Of a stretch of DNA of 64,000 nucleotides, positions 45,691 through 53,912 are shown piece after piece. Under the pieces are notes generated by a model. The model did not search any database. It was given only the letters and a program-made list of their open reading frames with translations, and had not been told where the DNA came from. Both the position numbers and the translations under genes were made by a program. The stretch is from assembly GCF_003416895.1 (NCBI RefSeq), contig NZ_QVIO01000007.1, positions 248,001-312,000 of the forward strand. The letters are read 5' to 3'. The DNA comes from Duganella sp. BJB476. GTDB lineage: Bacteria; Pseudomonadota; Gammaproteobacteria; Burkholderiales; Burkholderiaceae_D. The stretch's first letter is position 1. Each line of letters opens with the position of its first letter.

Positions 45691-46632
45691 TCAGTCGCGC
45701 AGGCTGCGGCCGGTCAGGTTGAGGAAGATGTTTTCCAGCGAAGTCTTGGCGGTGGCGAAGTGCAGCAGCGGCGTGCCCTGCTGCACCAGCCAGGCCAACA
45801 CGGCCGGCGCGTGGGCGGCGTCGGCCAGGCCGATGTCGAGCGCGTTGCCCTCGCCCTGCACGCCGGTGACGCCAGGCTGGGCCTGCACGCCGGACAGCAG
45901 CGCGGCCGACGGCGCGGCGGCCAGCTCGGCGCGCAAGGCGGCCTGCGCCGGCAGGCGCCGGTACAGCGCGGCCGGGGTTTCGTCGGCCAGCACCTTGCCG
46001 TGGTCGATGATGACGATGTGGTCCGCCAGGCGCTCGACTTCCTCCATGTAGTGGCTGGTGTAGATCAGCGAGCGGCCTTGCGCCTTCAGCGTTTCCAGCG
46101 TGTCGAAGATGGCGTTGCGGCTTTGCGGATCGACGCCGACGGTGGGCTCGTCGAGGATCAGCAGCTGCGGATCGTGCAGCAGCGCGGCGGCGATGTTGAG
46201 GCGGCGCTTCATGCCGCCGGAATAGGTCGAGGGCTGGTCGTTGGCGCGGTCGGCCAGGTTGACCAGCGCCAGCGCCTGCTCGCAGCGCTGCTTCAACAGC
46301 GCGCCCTTGAGGCCGTACAGCGCGCCGAACAGCTTGAGGTTTTCCAGCGACGACAAATCGTCATACAGCGCCAGGTCCTGCGGCACGAAGCCGATCTTGC
46401 GCTTGGCCTCGCTGGAGCCTTGGCCGATGGGTGCGCCATCCATGACGATGCCGCCGCTGTCGGCGCTGAGCAGGCCGCAGATCATGCCGACGGTGGTGGA
46501 CTTGCCGGCGCCGTTGGGGCCGATCAGGCCGACCGTCTGGCCCTGCTGCACCTGGAACGACACGCCATCGACCGCCTTGCGCGCGCCGTAGGATTTGGAA
46601 ACCTGATTCACGCTGAGTAAAACCGATGCCAT
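45691..46632 (-). CDS. ABC exporter ATP-binding protein
   Basis: A 313-residue ABC ATPase. Walker A is GPNGAGKST, the Q-loop is FVPQDLALY, the signature is YSGGMKRR, Walker B is LLILDEPTVGVDP and the H-loop is TSHYMEEVE. The C-terminal ~90 residues form the extra domain of DrrA-type exporter ATPases. The start ATG 46632 has a GGGATGG ribosome-binding site. It is the first gene of a three-gene unit (ATPase, permease, small DUF6434-like gene). Confidence 0.9.
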   Translation of the reverse strand: MASVLLSVNQVSKSYGARKAVDGVSFQVQQGQTVGLIGPNGAGKSTTVGMICGLLSADSGGIVMDGAPIGQGSSEAKRKIGFVPQDLALYDDLSSLENLKLFGALYGLKGALLKQRCEQALALVNLADRANDQPSTYSGGMKRRLNIAAALLHDPQLLILDEPTVGVDPQSRNAIFDTLETLKAQGRSLIYTSHYMEEVERLADHIVIIDHGKVLADETPAALYRRLPAQAALRAELAAAPSAALLSGVQAQPGVTGVQGEGNALDIGLADAAHAPAVLAWLVQQGTPLLHFATAKTSLENIFLNLTGRSLRD

Positions 46633-46794
46633 AAGCCATCCCACCATGTGTTTTCGATAAGCGGCAAGCATAGCGGGGTGATGCTTGAATGGCAAGACAA
46701 TAGCGACAGGCGTGAACTTTTGCGTTGTTGCGCGGCCTAAGAATGAACGCCGCCATCCGGCGGCAGGTGTTGACTAGTAACCAGGGAGGCAGAT

Positions 46795-47184
46795 ATGGCA
46801 AACAATCTGGCAAACAATCCATCCGCCAAACGCTGGCAGGATCAGGTGATCCTGCTGCTGGGGCTGTGGTTCTTCATCTCACCATGGGTGTTCGCTTATC
46901 CGATACCGTCGATCCAGGCATGGACCGCGTTCATCTCCGGCGCGGTGGTGGCGCTGCTGGCGGCGTTCGATCTGTACAAGACCTACTTCTGGGCCGTGGT
47001 GCTCAATCTGCTGGTGGGGATATGGGTGGCGGTTTCGCCGTGGGTGCTGAAAATCGCCGACAACCGCGAGCTGATGTGGAACTCGGTGGTGGTCGGCGTC
47101 GCCGTGGCGGTATTGGCGTTGTGGGAGATGCGCACCGATCCCGAGCTGCACAAGCACTGGCCGGGCGCGGGCCACGCAACGTGA
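46795..47184 (+). CDS. SPW repeat membrane protein
   Basis: A 129-residue inner-membrane protein with four predicted helices in two pairs. Each pair begins with the SPW signature: ISPWVFAY at about residues 28-35 and VSPWVLKI at about 82-89. The family's function is unknown. A strong GGGAGG ribosome-binding site precedes ATG 46795. It is a single gene, convergent with the EAL-HDOD gene (19-bp gap). Confidence 0.85.
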   Translation: MANNLANNPSAKRWQDQVILLLGLWFFISPWVFAYPIPSIQAWTAFISGAVVALLAAFDLYKTYFWAVVLNLLVGIWVAVSPWVLKIADNRELMWNSVVVGVAVAVLALWEMRTDPELHKHWPGAGHAT

Positions 47185-47203
47185 CGTGACCCGGCGTGGT
47201 GCG

Positions 47204-48484
47204 TTACAGCGCGTAGCGCACCACGTTGTCGCTCCATTCGAAGGCGGCCATTTCCAGTTCCACCAGTTCGTCGGTGGACATGGCGAGGTCGCGCAGCGTC
47301 GGCACGATGTGGTCGTCCATTTCTTCGATGCGTTCGATGCATTCGGCCAGCTTGAGCAGGTCGCCGAAGAAGCCGCCCCGGTACAGCAAGGCTTCCGACA
47401 CTTCCTCGTTGACCGGGATCTGCGCCAGGATCTCGGCCATCGGGATGCCGAACAGCGTGTCCATCAGCGACATGATGCCGACCGTGAAAGCGATGTCGGC
47501 GGCCTGCCGCTGGCTGGGACGCAGCTTGCCGGCCAACAGTTCCAGCAGGCGGCCGCGGGTGGTCGCCAGCATCAGCAGCGGCGTCATGCTATGGCCGCGC
47601 TTGCTCGGCTCGGCGTACAGCATGATTTGCAGCCAGCGCTGTAGCTGGCGGCGGCCCAGTATCGTCACCGCCTGGCTCAGCGAATCGATGCGCTGGCGGG
47701 CGCCGACGGCTGGCGTGTTCACCAGGCGCAGCAGGTTCAGCGCCAGCGACACGTCGCGCTTGATGGCGCGCTCGATTTCCAGGTTGTCCGCTTCCGAGGT
47801 GACCAGGGTCATCAGCTCCATCACCGCCAGCTGCGACGGCGACAGCTTCTTGCCGCTCATGATGACCGGCTTGGCGAAATAATAGCCCTGGAAGTAATCG
47901 AAGCCCAGGTCCAGGCAATTCTTGAATTCCTCGCGGGTCTCGACCTTTTCCGCCACCAGCTTTTTCTTGTCCTGGTGGAAGCGCGGGGCCAGCTTCGCCA
48001 GCGTGGACAGCGGAATATTGCGCATGTCCATCTTGACGTATTCGGTCAGCGGCAGCAGCGCGGCCACGTTGGGGCTGTCGCCGGTGACGTCATCCAGCGC
48101 GAAGCTGAAGCCGTGGCCGGCCAGTTCCGTCATGCGCGCCAGCACCTGCGGCGTCAACGGCATGGATGCGGCCACTTCCAGCACCACTTTTTCGCGCGGC
48201 AGGAAGGAAAAGATGTCGGTCATCAGCACATCGGCATCCACATTGACGAAGCCCAGGGCGTCGCCGATGGTTTTTTCCATGCCCAGCTGCGAGGCATGGG
48301 CGATCACGGCCGCCGTGGCCGACAATTCACTGGTGATATGTGCCGGGCCGACCGGAGCGTTGCGGAAAAGCAACTCGTAGCCGAACAGCGTCTGGTTGCG
48401 GTCCAGGATAGGCTGGCGGCCCAGATAGAATTCGCGCACGCGCAGGCTTCGGGCGCCGGTATCGTGTAGGGAGAGATCGATCAT
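47204..48484 (-). CDS. EAL and HDOD domain signalling protein
   Basis: A 426-residue cytoplasmic protein of the YuxH/CdgJ type: an EAL domain (residues ~15-210) joined to an HDOD domain (~210-410). The EAL signature is altered (YELLFRN in place of EAL; ALDDV in place of DDFG), although EKVET and the final FDYFQGYYF are present. It is therefore probably a c-di-GMP-binding or degenerate phosphodiesterase rather than a normal enzyme. HDOD domains lack HD-type catalytic metals and act as protein-interaction modules, often controlling motility. Confidence 0.88.
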   Translation of the reverse strand: MIDLSLHDTGARSLRVREFYLGRQPILDRNQTLFGYELLFRNAPVGPAHITSELSATAAVIAHASQLGMEKTIGDALGFVNVDADVLMTDIFSFLPREKVVLEVAASMPLTPQVLARMTELAGHGFSFALDDVTGDSPNVAALLPLTEYVKMDMRNIPLSTLAKLAPRFHQDKKKLVAEKVETREEFKNCLDLGFDYFQGYYFAKPVIMSGKKLSPSQLAVMELMTLVTSEADNLEIERAIKRDVSLALNLLRLVNTPAVGARQRIDSLSQAVTILGRRQLQRWLQIMLYAEPSKRGHSMTPLLMLATTRGRLLELLAGKLRPSQRQAADIAFTVGIMSLMDTLFGIPMAEILAQIPVNEEVSEALLYRGGFFGDLLKLAECIERIEEMDDHIVPTLRDLAMSTDELVELEMAAFEWSDNVVRYAL

Positions 48485-48577
48485 CGCTTCTATCAGTCAA
48501 AACATGGGGCTAATATTTCGCCGTACTAATATTTTGACAGTAATACTTGCCCCTGTCGCGGATAATTTGGCTCGGTC

Positions 48578-49345
48578 CTAGGCCTGAGGAACCCCGTCGA
48601 TGAACAGTTTCAATTCGCCGGCAGCGAACGCCGTCCATTGTTCATTGGTCGTCAACGGCTGGGTGACGATGATGGCGACGCGGTCGTTGGGGGTGGTCAC
48701 TTGCGAGAAATCCACGCTGACATCCTCATCCGACAGCTTGGCGGTGTCGAACGGATATTGGCGCACCAGGTAGTACAGATTGGTCGAGCAATGGGCAAAC
48801 AGCTCGCCGCCGGACGACAGCAGCATGTTGAAGGTGCCGTAGCCGGCGATTTCGCGCGTCATGTCGGCCAGCGCGGCGCGCAGTTCTGCCAGCGGCGGGC
48901 GCTGTTCGCCGAAGCGGGCGCGCAAGTGCTGCAGGATGTAGCAGAACGCCTGTTCGCTGTCGGTGTTGCCGACCGGGCGGTAGGCGCCGTTGAGCACCGG
49001 CGCGAACTCCTTCAGGTCGCCGTTGTGGGCGAACACCCAGTACTGGCCCCACAGCTCGCGCACGAAGGGATGGCAATTCTCCAGCGCCACCTGGCCCTGC
49101 GTGGCCTTGCGGATGTGGGCGATGACGTTGGTGGACTTGATCGGGTAGCGCTTGATCAGCTCGGCGATCGGCGAGGCGATCGCGGCCTGGTGGTCGACGA
49201 AGTGGCGCACGCCGGCGCCTTCGAAAAAGGCGATGCCCCAGCCATCATGGTGGGTATCGGTCTGGCCGCCGCGCATGGCGAAGCCGGTAAAGCTGAACAC
49301 AATGTCGGTCGGGACATTGCAGTTCATTCCTAGAAGTTGGCACAT
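48578..49345 (-). CDS. class II glutamine amidotransferase (YafJ-like)
   Basis: A 255-residue Ntn-hydrolase-fold protein. The N-terminal nucleophile would be Cys2 after Met removal (MCQLLGMNCN). The motifs THHDGWGIAFFEG, AHIRKATQG and VFAHNGDLK are those of glutamine-hydrolysing GATase_4 domains. It has only the glutaminase half; the YafJ function is not established. It lies downstream of the DUF3567 gene on the same strand (53-bp gap). Confidence 0.9.
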   Translation of the reverse strand: MCQLLGMNCNVPTDIVFSFTGFAMRGGQTDTHHDGWGIAFFEGAGVRHFVDHQAAIASPIAELIKRYPIKSTNVIAHIRKATQGQVALENCHPFVRELWGQYWVFAHNGDLKEFAPVLNGAYRPVGNTDSEQAFCYILQHLRARFGEQRPPLAELRAALADMTREIAGYGTFNMLLSSGGELFAHCSTNLYYLVRQYPFDTAKLSDEDVSVDFSQVTTPNDRVAIIVTQPLTTNEQWTAFAAGELKLFIDGVPQA

Positions 49346-49398
49346 GGTCTGGTTCTCTGTTGTTACAGCAGAACCATACCATGCGCCGCCCGCTTTTC

Positions 49399-49656
49399 TT
49401 AGTGCAGCAGCACCGGATGGCTCATCAGCTCATCATAACTGCCCAAAAATTCATCGATTTCCGCCATCGTCGGTTCGCCGGCGATCAGTTCATTGACGTC
49501 GCGGCGGAAATTCTGCGCCAGGATGCCGTTGATAAAGATCTCGCGCTTGCCGCCTTTGTCGACTATCTCATAGCCGCCGAAACGCAGCGCATCCAGGGTA
49601 CGGTCCGCGCCAAATTCGACAACACTGTATTGCTCGCTGTTATAGATGAGGTTCAT
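49399..49656 (-). CDS. DUF3567 family protein
   Basis: An 85-residue cytoplasmic protein of the DUF3567 family, which is largely restricted to Burkholderiales. The N-terminus MNLIYNSEQYSVVEFGAD and the segment GGYEIVDKGGKREIFINGIL match. ATG 49656 has an AGGAAG ribosome-binding site. Function unknown. It lies between the CobW-like remnant and the YafJ-like gene. Confidence 0.88.
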   Translation of the reverse strand: MNLIYNSEQYSVVEFGADRTLDALRFGGYEIVDKGGKREIFINGILAQNFRRDVNELIAGEPTMAEIDEFLGSYDELMSHPVLLH

Positions 49657-49767
49657 GTTGCTTCCTTTCACAAGGGGCGTAACACTTATCGGTTGCGCCT
49701 TCAGTACCGAAATGGGGCTGAAAGCGGACGATTCAAGGCCAAATCAAGGCCGATCAGCGGGCGGGGC

Positions 49768-50175
49768 TTAGGCCGCGATGTCGGATTGCAAATCCAGCAA
49801 TTCACCGTAGGGCGTCTCGGACAGCCAGGAACGCAGCAGTTCGAGGTGCTCGGCGGATGCCAGGCTGATGTAGAGCCGCGCGGGTGGACGGCGCAACACC
49901 CGATTCAATGTTACTCGCAAAATGAGATTGCCGCTGCAATGAAGACAGCCTGGGGCAATACGCAACACTTGCGGTACGGAATCTATTGACGGGGGAGTAA
50001 CGGCGGGGTCGAAGGCCAGTGCCGAACTTCCGTCCGACAGGCCTTCCAGGATGACGACGCTGGGCACACCGGTTTCCAGGTGTGCGGCGATGGCAGCTTC
50101 GCGCTCGCGGGCGCGGGAGCCAATGACCAGCCAGGTCGGCACCGGCGCCCGCTTGGGGGCTGCACCGGTGGACAT
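49768..50175 (-). CDS. hypothetical protein resembling a P-loop-less CobW-type protein
   Basis: A 135-residue protein. The segment RIAPGCLHCSGNLILRVTLN resembles the GCxCC region of CobW/COG0523 GTPases followed by their conserved helix, and ends RPPARLYISLASAEHLELLR. The usual GxxGxGKT P-loop is absent: the N-terminus reads TWLVIGSRAREREAAIA. I infer a truncated or degenerate CobW-like protein. It lies 16 bp downstream of ntrX on the same strand, so it may be the last gene of that operon. Start ATG 50175. Confidence 0.55.
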   Translation of the reverse strand: MSTGAAPKRAPVPTWLVIGSRAREREAAIAAHLETGVPSVVILEGLSDGSSALAFDPAVTPPSIDSVPQVLRIAPGCLHCSGNLILRVTLNRVLRRPPARLYISLASAEHLELLRSWLSETPYGELLDLQSDIAA

Positions 50176-50191
50176 GGGTCCGGTCACGGGC

Positions 50192-50905
50192 TCAGGCGCC
50201 CTTTTTTGCGAGTTTGCCCGGCTCCACACCCAATTGCTTGAGTTTGCGGTACAAGTGGGTGCGTTCCAGCCCGGTCTTCTCGGCCACGCGCGTCATGCTG
50301 CCGCCTTCGCGGCCCAGGTGGTGTTCGAAGTACATGCGCTCGAAGGCGTCGCGCGCCTCGCGCAGCGGCAGGTCGAACGACAGGTTGAACATGTGGTTGT
50401 CCGCGCCGGCCACAGTGGCGCCGCCGCGCACGGAGATCGCCGCCGCCGGGTTGGGCTGGTTGAAGCCGGCGTTTTGCGCCTCCTCGACCTGGGCCGCCGC
50501 GATCGGACGCGGCGCCAGCGCCGGCGCGCGCACCGTTTCCTGCGCGCGGGTCAGGCCTTGCTGGACCGCTTTCAGCAGTTTTTGCAGGGCGATCGGCTTT
50601 TCCAGGAAGTTCAGCGCGCCGATGCGGGTCGCCTCGACCGCCGTATCGATGGTCGCGTGACCCGACATCATGATCACCGGCATGGTCAGCAAACCGTCGC
50701 GCTGCCACTCCTTGAGCAAGGTCACGCCATCGGTATCCGGCATCCAGATATCGAGCAGCACCAGGTCGGGCGCGCCGCCGGCCCGCGCCTCGCGCGCCTG
50801 CTGGGCGTTTTCCGCCAATTGTATTGCGTGTCCCTCGTCGCTCAAGATTTCCGAGAGCAACTCGCGGATACCCATTTCATCGTCCACTACCAGAATGTTT
50901 GCCAT
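50192..50905 (-). CDS. ntrX: NtrX-like response regulator lacking the AAA+ domain
   Basis: A 237-residue response regulator. The receiver domain (residues 1-120) has the acidic pair Asp8/Asp9, phosphorylation site Asp52 and a conserved Lys in FLEKPIAL. A ~45-residue Ala/Pro-rich linker follows, then a Fis-type helix-turn-helix at the C-terminus (TRVAEKTGLERTHLYRKLKQ). The sigma-54 AAA+ domain of classical NtrX (about 450 residues) is absent, so it should not activate sigma-54 promoters directly. The gene follows ntrY by 63 bp, its likely sensor kinase. Confidence 0.88.
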   Translation of the reverse strand: MANILVVDDEMGIRELLSEILSDEGHAIQLAENAQQAREARAGGAPDLVLLDIWMPDTDGVTLLKEWQRDGLLTMPVIMMSGHATIDTAVEATRIGALNFLEKPIALQKLLKAVQQGLTRAQETVRAPALAPRPIAAAQVEEAQNAGFNQPNPAAAISVRGGATVAGADNHMFNLSFDLPLREARDAFERMYFEHHLGREGGSMTRVAEKTGLERTHLYRKLKQLGVEPGKLAKKGA

Positions 50906-50968
50906 CTTCCCTTGCCTTCCTCATTTCGCCAGCTCATGGCCAACAATGATTTTTTTAATCAGTGCTAC

Positions 50969-53266
50969 TTAGGTATTTTGCGTCGCCGGTGCTAACTTTA
51001 ACAGCAAAATCAATACCGACGCGCCACTTCTATCGACATGGTTCTGGATATCGATCCGGCCCCCATGTTCATCGATAATTTTTTTCACCATCGCCAGCCC
51101 CAGGCCGGTGCCCTTGGCCTTCGAGGTGACATACGGTTCGAACGCCCGCGCCAGGATTTTCGGCGCGAATCCCGGCCCGTTGTCGGAGATCGCCAGCCGC
51201 ACCGCCGTGCGCGTGGTGCCGTCCGCGCCCTGATAATGAATGGCTTCGCTGATCACGTCAATGTGCGCTTGCGGCGCGCCCTCCGGCCGCTCGGCCATCG
51301 CGTCCTGGGAATTCTGCAGCAGGTTGTGGATGACCTGACGCAGCTGGGTCTGGTCGCCCATCACCATCGGCAGGCCGGGCGCCAGTTGCGGGTGGATGAT
51401 GTCGTCGCCTTCGCCGCGCAGGTACAGGTGCAGGATCTCCTCCACCAGCGCATTCAGGTCGAGCGGCTCCAGCACGGCCGGCGGCGTCCGCGCATAATCG
51501 CGGAAATCGTCGACCATGCGCTTCATCGCCGCCACCTGGTTGACGATGGTGGCGGTGCCCTTGTTGAGCAGTTCATTGTCGGCTGCCGACAGCTTGCCTT
51601 CCAGTTTCATCTGCAGGCGTTCGGCCGACAGCTGGATCGGCGTCAGCGGATTCTTGATCTCGTGCGCCAAACGGCGCGCCACCTCGCCCCAGGCGATCGA
51701 ACGCTGCGCCGAGATGACGTCGGAAATATCGTCGAACACCACCAGGTAGCCGCTGCCGCCGCTTTCGACCGGCAGGCGCGAGCCGCGCGTGAGCAGGGTC
51801 TGGTCGTTGTCGTCCAGGCTGGCGGAGCGGCGCGGCACCTCGATCTGGCGCTGCCAGTGCATCCGCTGCAGGTTGCGCCCGGCCGCCGACTGCGCGCTCT
51901 GCGCCGCGAACGCGGCCACGATAGCGCCGCCGAATTCCTGCAAGCCTTCGATCTCGTCGAGCTTCTGGCCGATCATCGTCACGCCGGCCTGCTGCAGGAT
52001 GCGCTCGACCGAGTCGTTGCAGCTGATCAGGTGGAATTCATGGTCCAGCACCATCACCCCGGCCGACATATTGGCCAGCACCGATTCCAGGTGGGCCTTG
52101 GCGTTTTGCAGCGCCGAGCGGTTGCGCTCGACGGCGCTGCGGGCGTCCGACAGCTGGCGTGTCATGGTGTTGAACGATTGCGTCAGCGTGCCCAGCTCGT
52201 CCGAGGTGGCGACGATAGGCCGCGGCGACAAATCGCCCTCGGCCACCGCGCGCGTGCCCTCGGCCAACAGCAGCAGCGGCTGGGCCAGGTCGCTGGCGAT
52301 CAGGAAGGCGCTGGCGATGGCGCCGAACACCGCCAGCAGCAAGGTCAAGGTCAAGGTCACGATGTACATCTTGCGCAGGCCGACCCGGGCCACGAAGCGT
52401 TCCTTGTAGTCCGAATAGGCGCTGCGGATGGTCTCGCCGTCGGCGGCCAGCTGCGCCGGCGCCAGCTGGATCAGTTGCAGGTAGCGCGGCGCCAGGTGGG
52501 TGCCGTTGTCCTGCACTCGGTCCGGGATCGCCATCACCACCCGCAGCCGCAGCTGGCTGGTGCTGTCGACGGTGGTGACGGGGGCGTTGATCAGGTTGCT
52601 GCGCAGCTCGCTGCCGCCCTCGGGCGCGCCGTAGCTATCGCTCTCCTTGGCCTTGGCCATCATTTCGCGGGTCGGCAGGTCGGCGCTGAGGTTGCCGCTG
52701 CGGTTGGCGCGGGCGCTGATGATCAGGCCGCCTTCGGCATCGACGATGATGGCGTTCTGCATGCCCGCCTGGCCCTTGACCAGGCCGGCCAGCGCCGCGC
52801 GCTCGGTGCCGTATGGCTGTTCGGCCAGCTGCTGCACGGTCTTGTTGGCGGTGGCCGTCAAGTCCTTGAGCGCCGCGTCCAGGCCGGCGCGGCTGAGGTT
52901 GATGCCGGACTCCAGCGCCTCCTCGACCGGCACGTTGAACCACGACTCGATCGAATGGGAGACGAACTGCACCGACACCAGGAAGATCACCAGCCCCGGC
53001 AGCACGCCGATGGCGGCGAACAACAGCACCAGCCGCGTCATCAGCTTGGAGCCGAACTTGCCGCTCTTGTAGCGGCCGTACAGGCGGAACAGCGACACGG
53101 CCACCAGCAGCAGCAGCGCACCGGCCACTGCCGCGTTCAGGCCCAGCAGCCAGGCGTAATAGCGGTCGAAGAAGCCTGAGTTGTCGGAAGCGGAAGCGAG
53201 CAGGAACAGCAGGATACTGATGATGGCGCCGCCGACGACGGAAAAATACCGCAGGGCAGTGCTCAC
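50969..53266 (-). CDS. ntrY: NtrY-like sensor histidine kinase
   Basis: A 765-residue inner-membrane sensor kinase. It has two N-terminal helices, a third at about residue 80-105, a large periplasmic sensor, a further helix at about 305-330, then HAMP, a PAS domain, HisKA (LAHEIKNPLTPIQLSAERLQ with the phospho-His) and HATPase_c (NLLQNSQDAM, DNGPGFAPKIL, GTGLGLAMVKKI). It would phosphorylate the NtrX-like regulator downstream. The start codon is GTG 53266, directly abutting the TAA stop of the DUF4390 gene. Confidence 0.93.
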   Translation of the reverse strand: MSTALRYFSVVGGAIISILLFLLASASDNSGFFDRYYAWLLGLNAAVAGALLLLVAVSLFRLYGRYKSGKFGSKLMTRLVLLFAAIGVLPGLVIFLVSVQFVSHSIESWFNVPVEEALESGINLSRAGLDAALKDLTATANKTVQQLAEQPYGTERAALAGLVKGQAGMQNAIIVDAEGGLIISARANRSGNLSADLPTREMMAKAKESDSYGAPEGGSELRSNLINAPVTTVDSTSQLRLRVVMAIPDRVQDNGTHLAPRYLQLIQLAPAQLAADGETIRSAYSDYKERFVARVGLRKMYIVTLTLTLLLAVFGAIASAFLIASDLAQPLLLLAEGTRAVAEGDLSPRPIVATSDELGTLTQSFNTMTRQLSDARSAVERNRSALQNAKAHLESVLANMSAGVMVLDHEFHLISCNDSVERILQQAGVTMIGQKLDEIEGLQEFGGAIVAAFAAQSAQSAAGRNLQRMHWQRQIEVPRRSASLDDNDQTLLTRGSRLPVESGGSGYLVVFDDISDVISAQRSIAWGEVARRLAHEIKNPLTPIQLSAERLQMKLEGKLSAADNELLNKGTATIVNQVAAMKRMVDDFRDYARTPPAVLEPLDLNALVEEILHLYLRGEGDDIIHPQLAPGLPMVMGDQTQLRQVIHNLLQNSQDAMAERPEGAPQAHIDVISEAIHYQGADGTTRTAVRLAISDNGPGFAPKILARAFEPYVTSKAKGTGLGLAMVKKIIDEHGGRIDIQNHVDRSGASVLILLLKLAPATQNT

Positions 53267-53839
53267 TTACTCCGCCTTGTACTGGAAGATTTTCTTGTCG
53301 GACGCCAGGCGCCATTCCGCGCTGTTGAGGGCAGTGACCTTGAGCGGCTTGGAGACGTAGTTCGGATCCAGGCCCATGCTCAGCTTGACGTTGTAGGTCT
53401 TGCCGACCTCCAGCGCGCCGCGCGGCGCCACCACCCAGCGGTTGGGGCTGCGGATCAGGAACAGCGCGTCGTCCAGTGTCGAAAAGGTCTGGCGCACATT
53501 GCCGTCGATGGTCACATGGTACTGGCGCGTCAGCACGTTGTAGTACAGGCTGATGGTCTGGCGCTTGACGATGGCCTTCTCGTCGAACCAGTACCAGCGC
53601 GGACGGGTGAACTCGATTTCGGTGGTGAAGTACAGGGTCACGCCGTATTGCAGCGTGTCCTCCATGTCGTGGGTCAGCTCGAAGCTGTACTTGGCGTTGA
53701 GGCGGTAACCCTCGTCGCTGGCTTCGATCTGCCAGCGACGGATATCCACGCCGTCGGCGGCGCCGGCCGTCTGCGGCAGCAGGCAGGCCATTATCAGCAG
53801 CAGTGGTCCGATCAGGAGGCGAAAAAATCGTGATGTCAC
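53267..53839 (-). CDS. DUF4390 domain-containing secreted protein
   Basis: A 190-residue periplasmic protein with a signal peptide (TSRFFRLLIGPLLLIMACLL, then PQTAGA). The mature domain has the DUF4390 pattern (YSFELTHDMEDTLQYGVTLY, then NRWVVAPRGALEVGKTYNVK). I selected GTG 53839 as the start because the signal peptide begins there. It immediately precedes ntrY (stop and start adjacent), as in other Burkholderiales, so it may modulate NtrY sensing. This last point is inference. Confidence 0.85.
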   Translation of the reverse strand: MTSRFFRLLIGPLLLIMACLLPQTAGAADGVDIRRWQIEASDEGYRLNAKYSFELTHDMEDTLQYGVTLYFTTEIEFTRPRWYWFDEKAIVKRQTISLYYNVLTRQYHVTIDGNVRQTFSTLDDALFLIRSPNRWVVAPRGALEVGKTYNVKLSMGLDPNYVSKPLKVTALNSAEWRLASDKKIFQYKAE

Positions 53840-53912
53840 GTGGGGGCCGGTGTTCAAAAGGTCCGTCGTTGGCGTATGGGCAATTATGCGGGCAACTAAG
53901 CAGGCAAAACGG

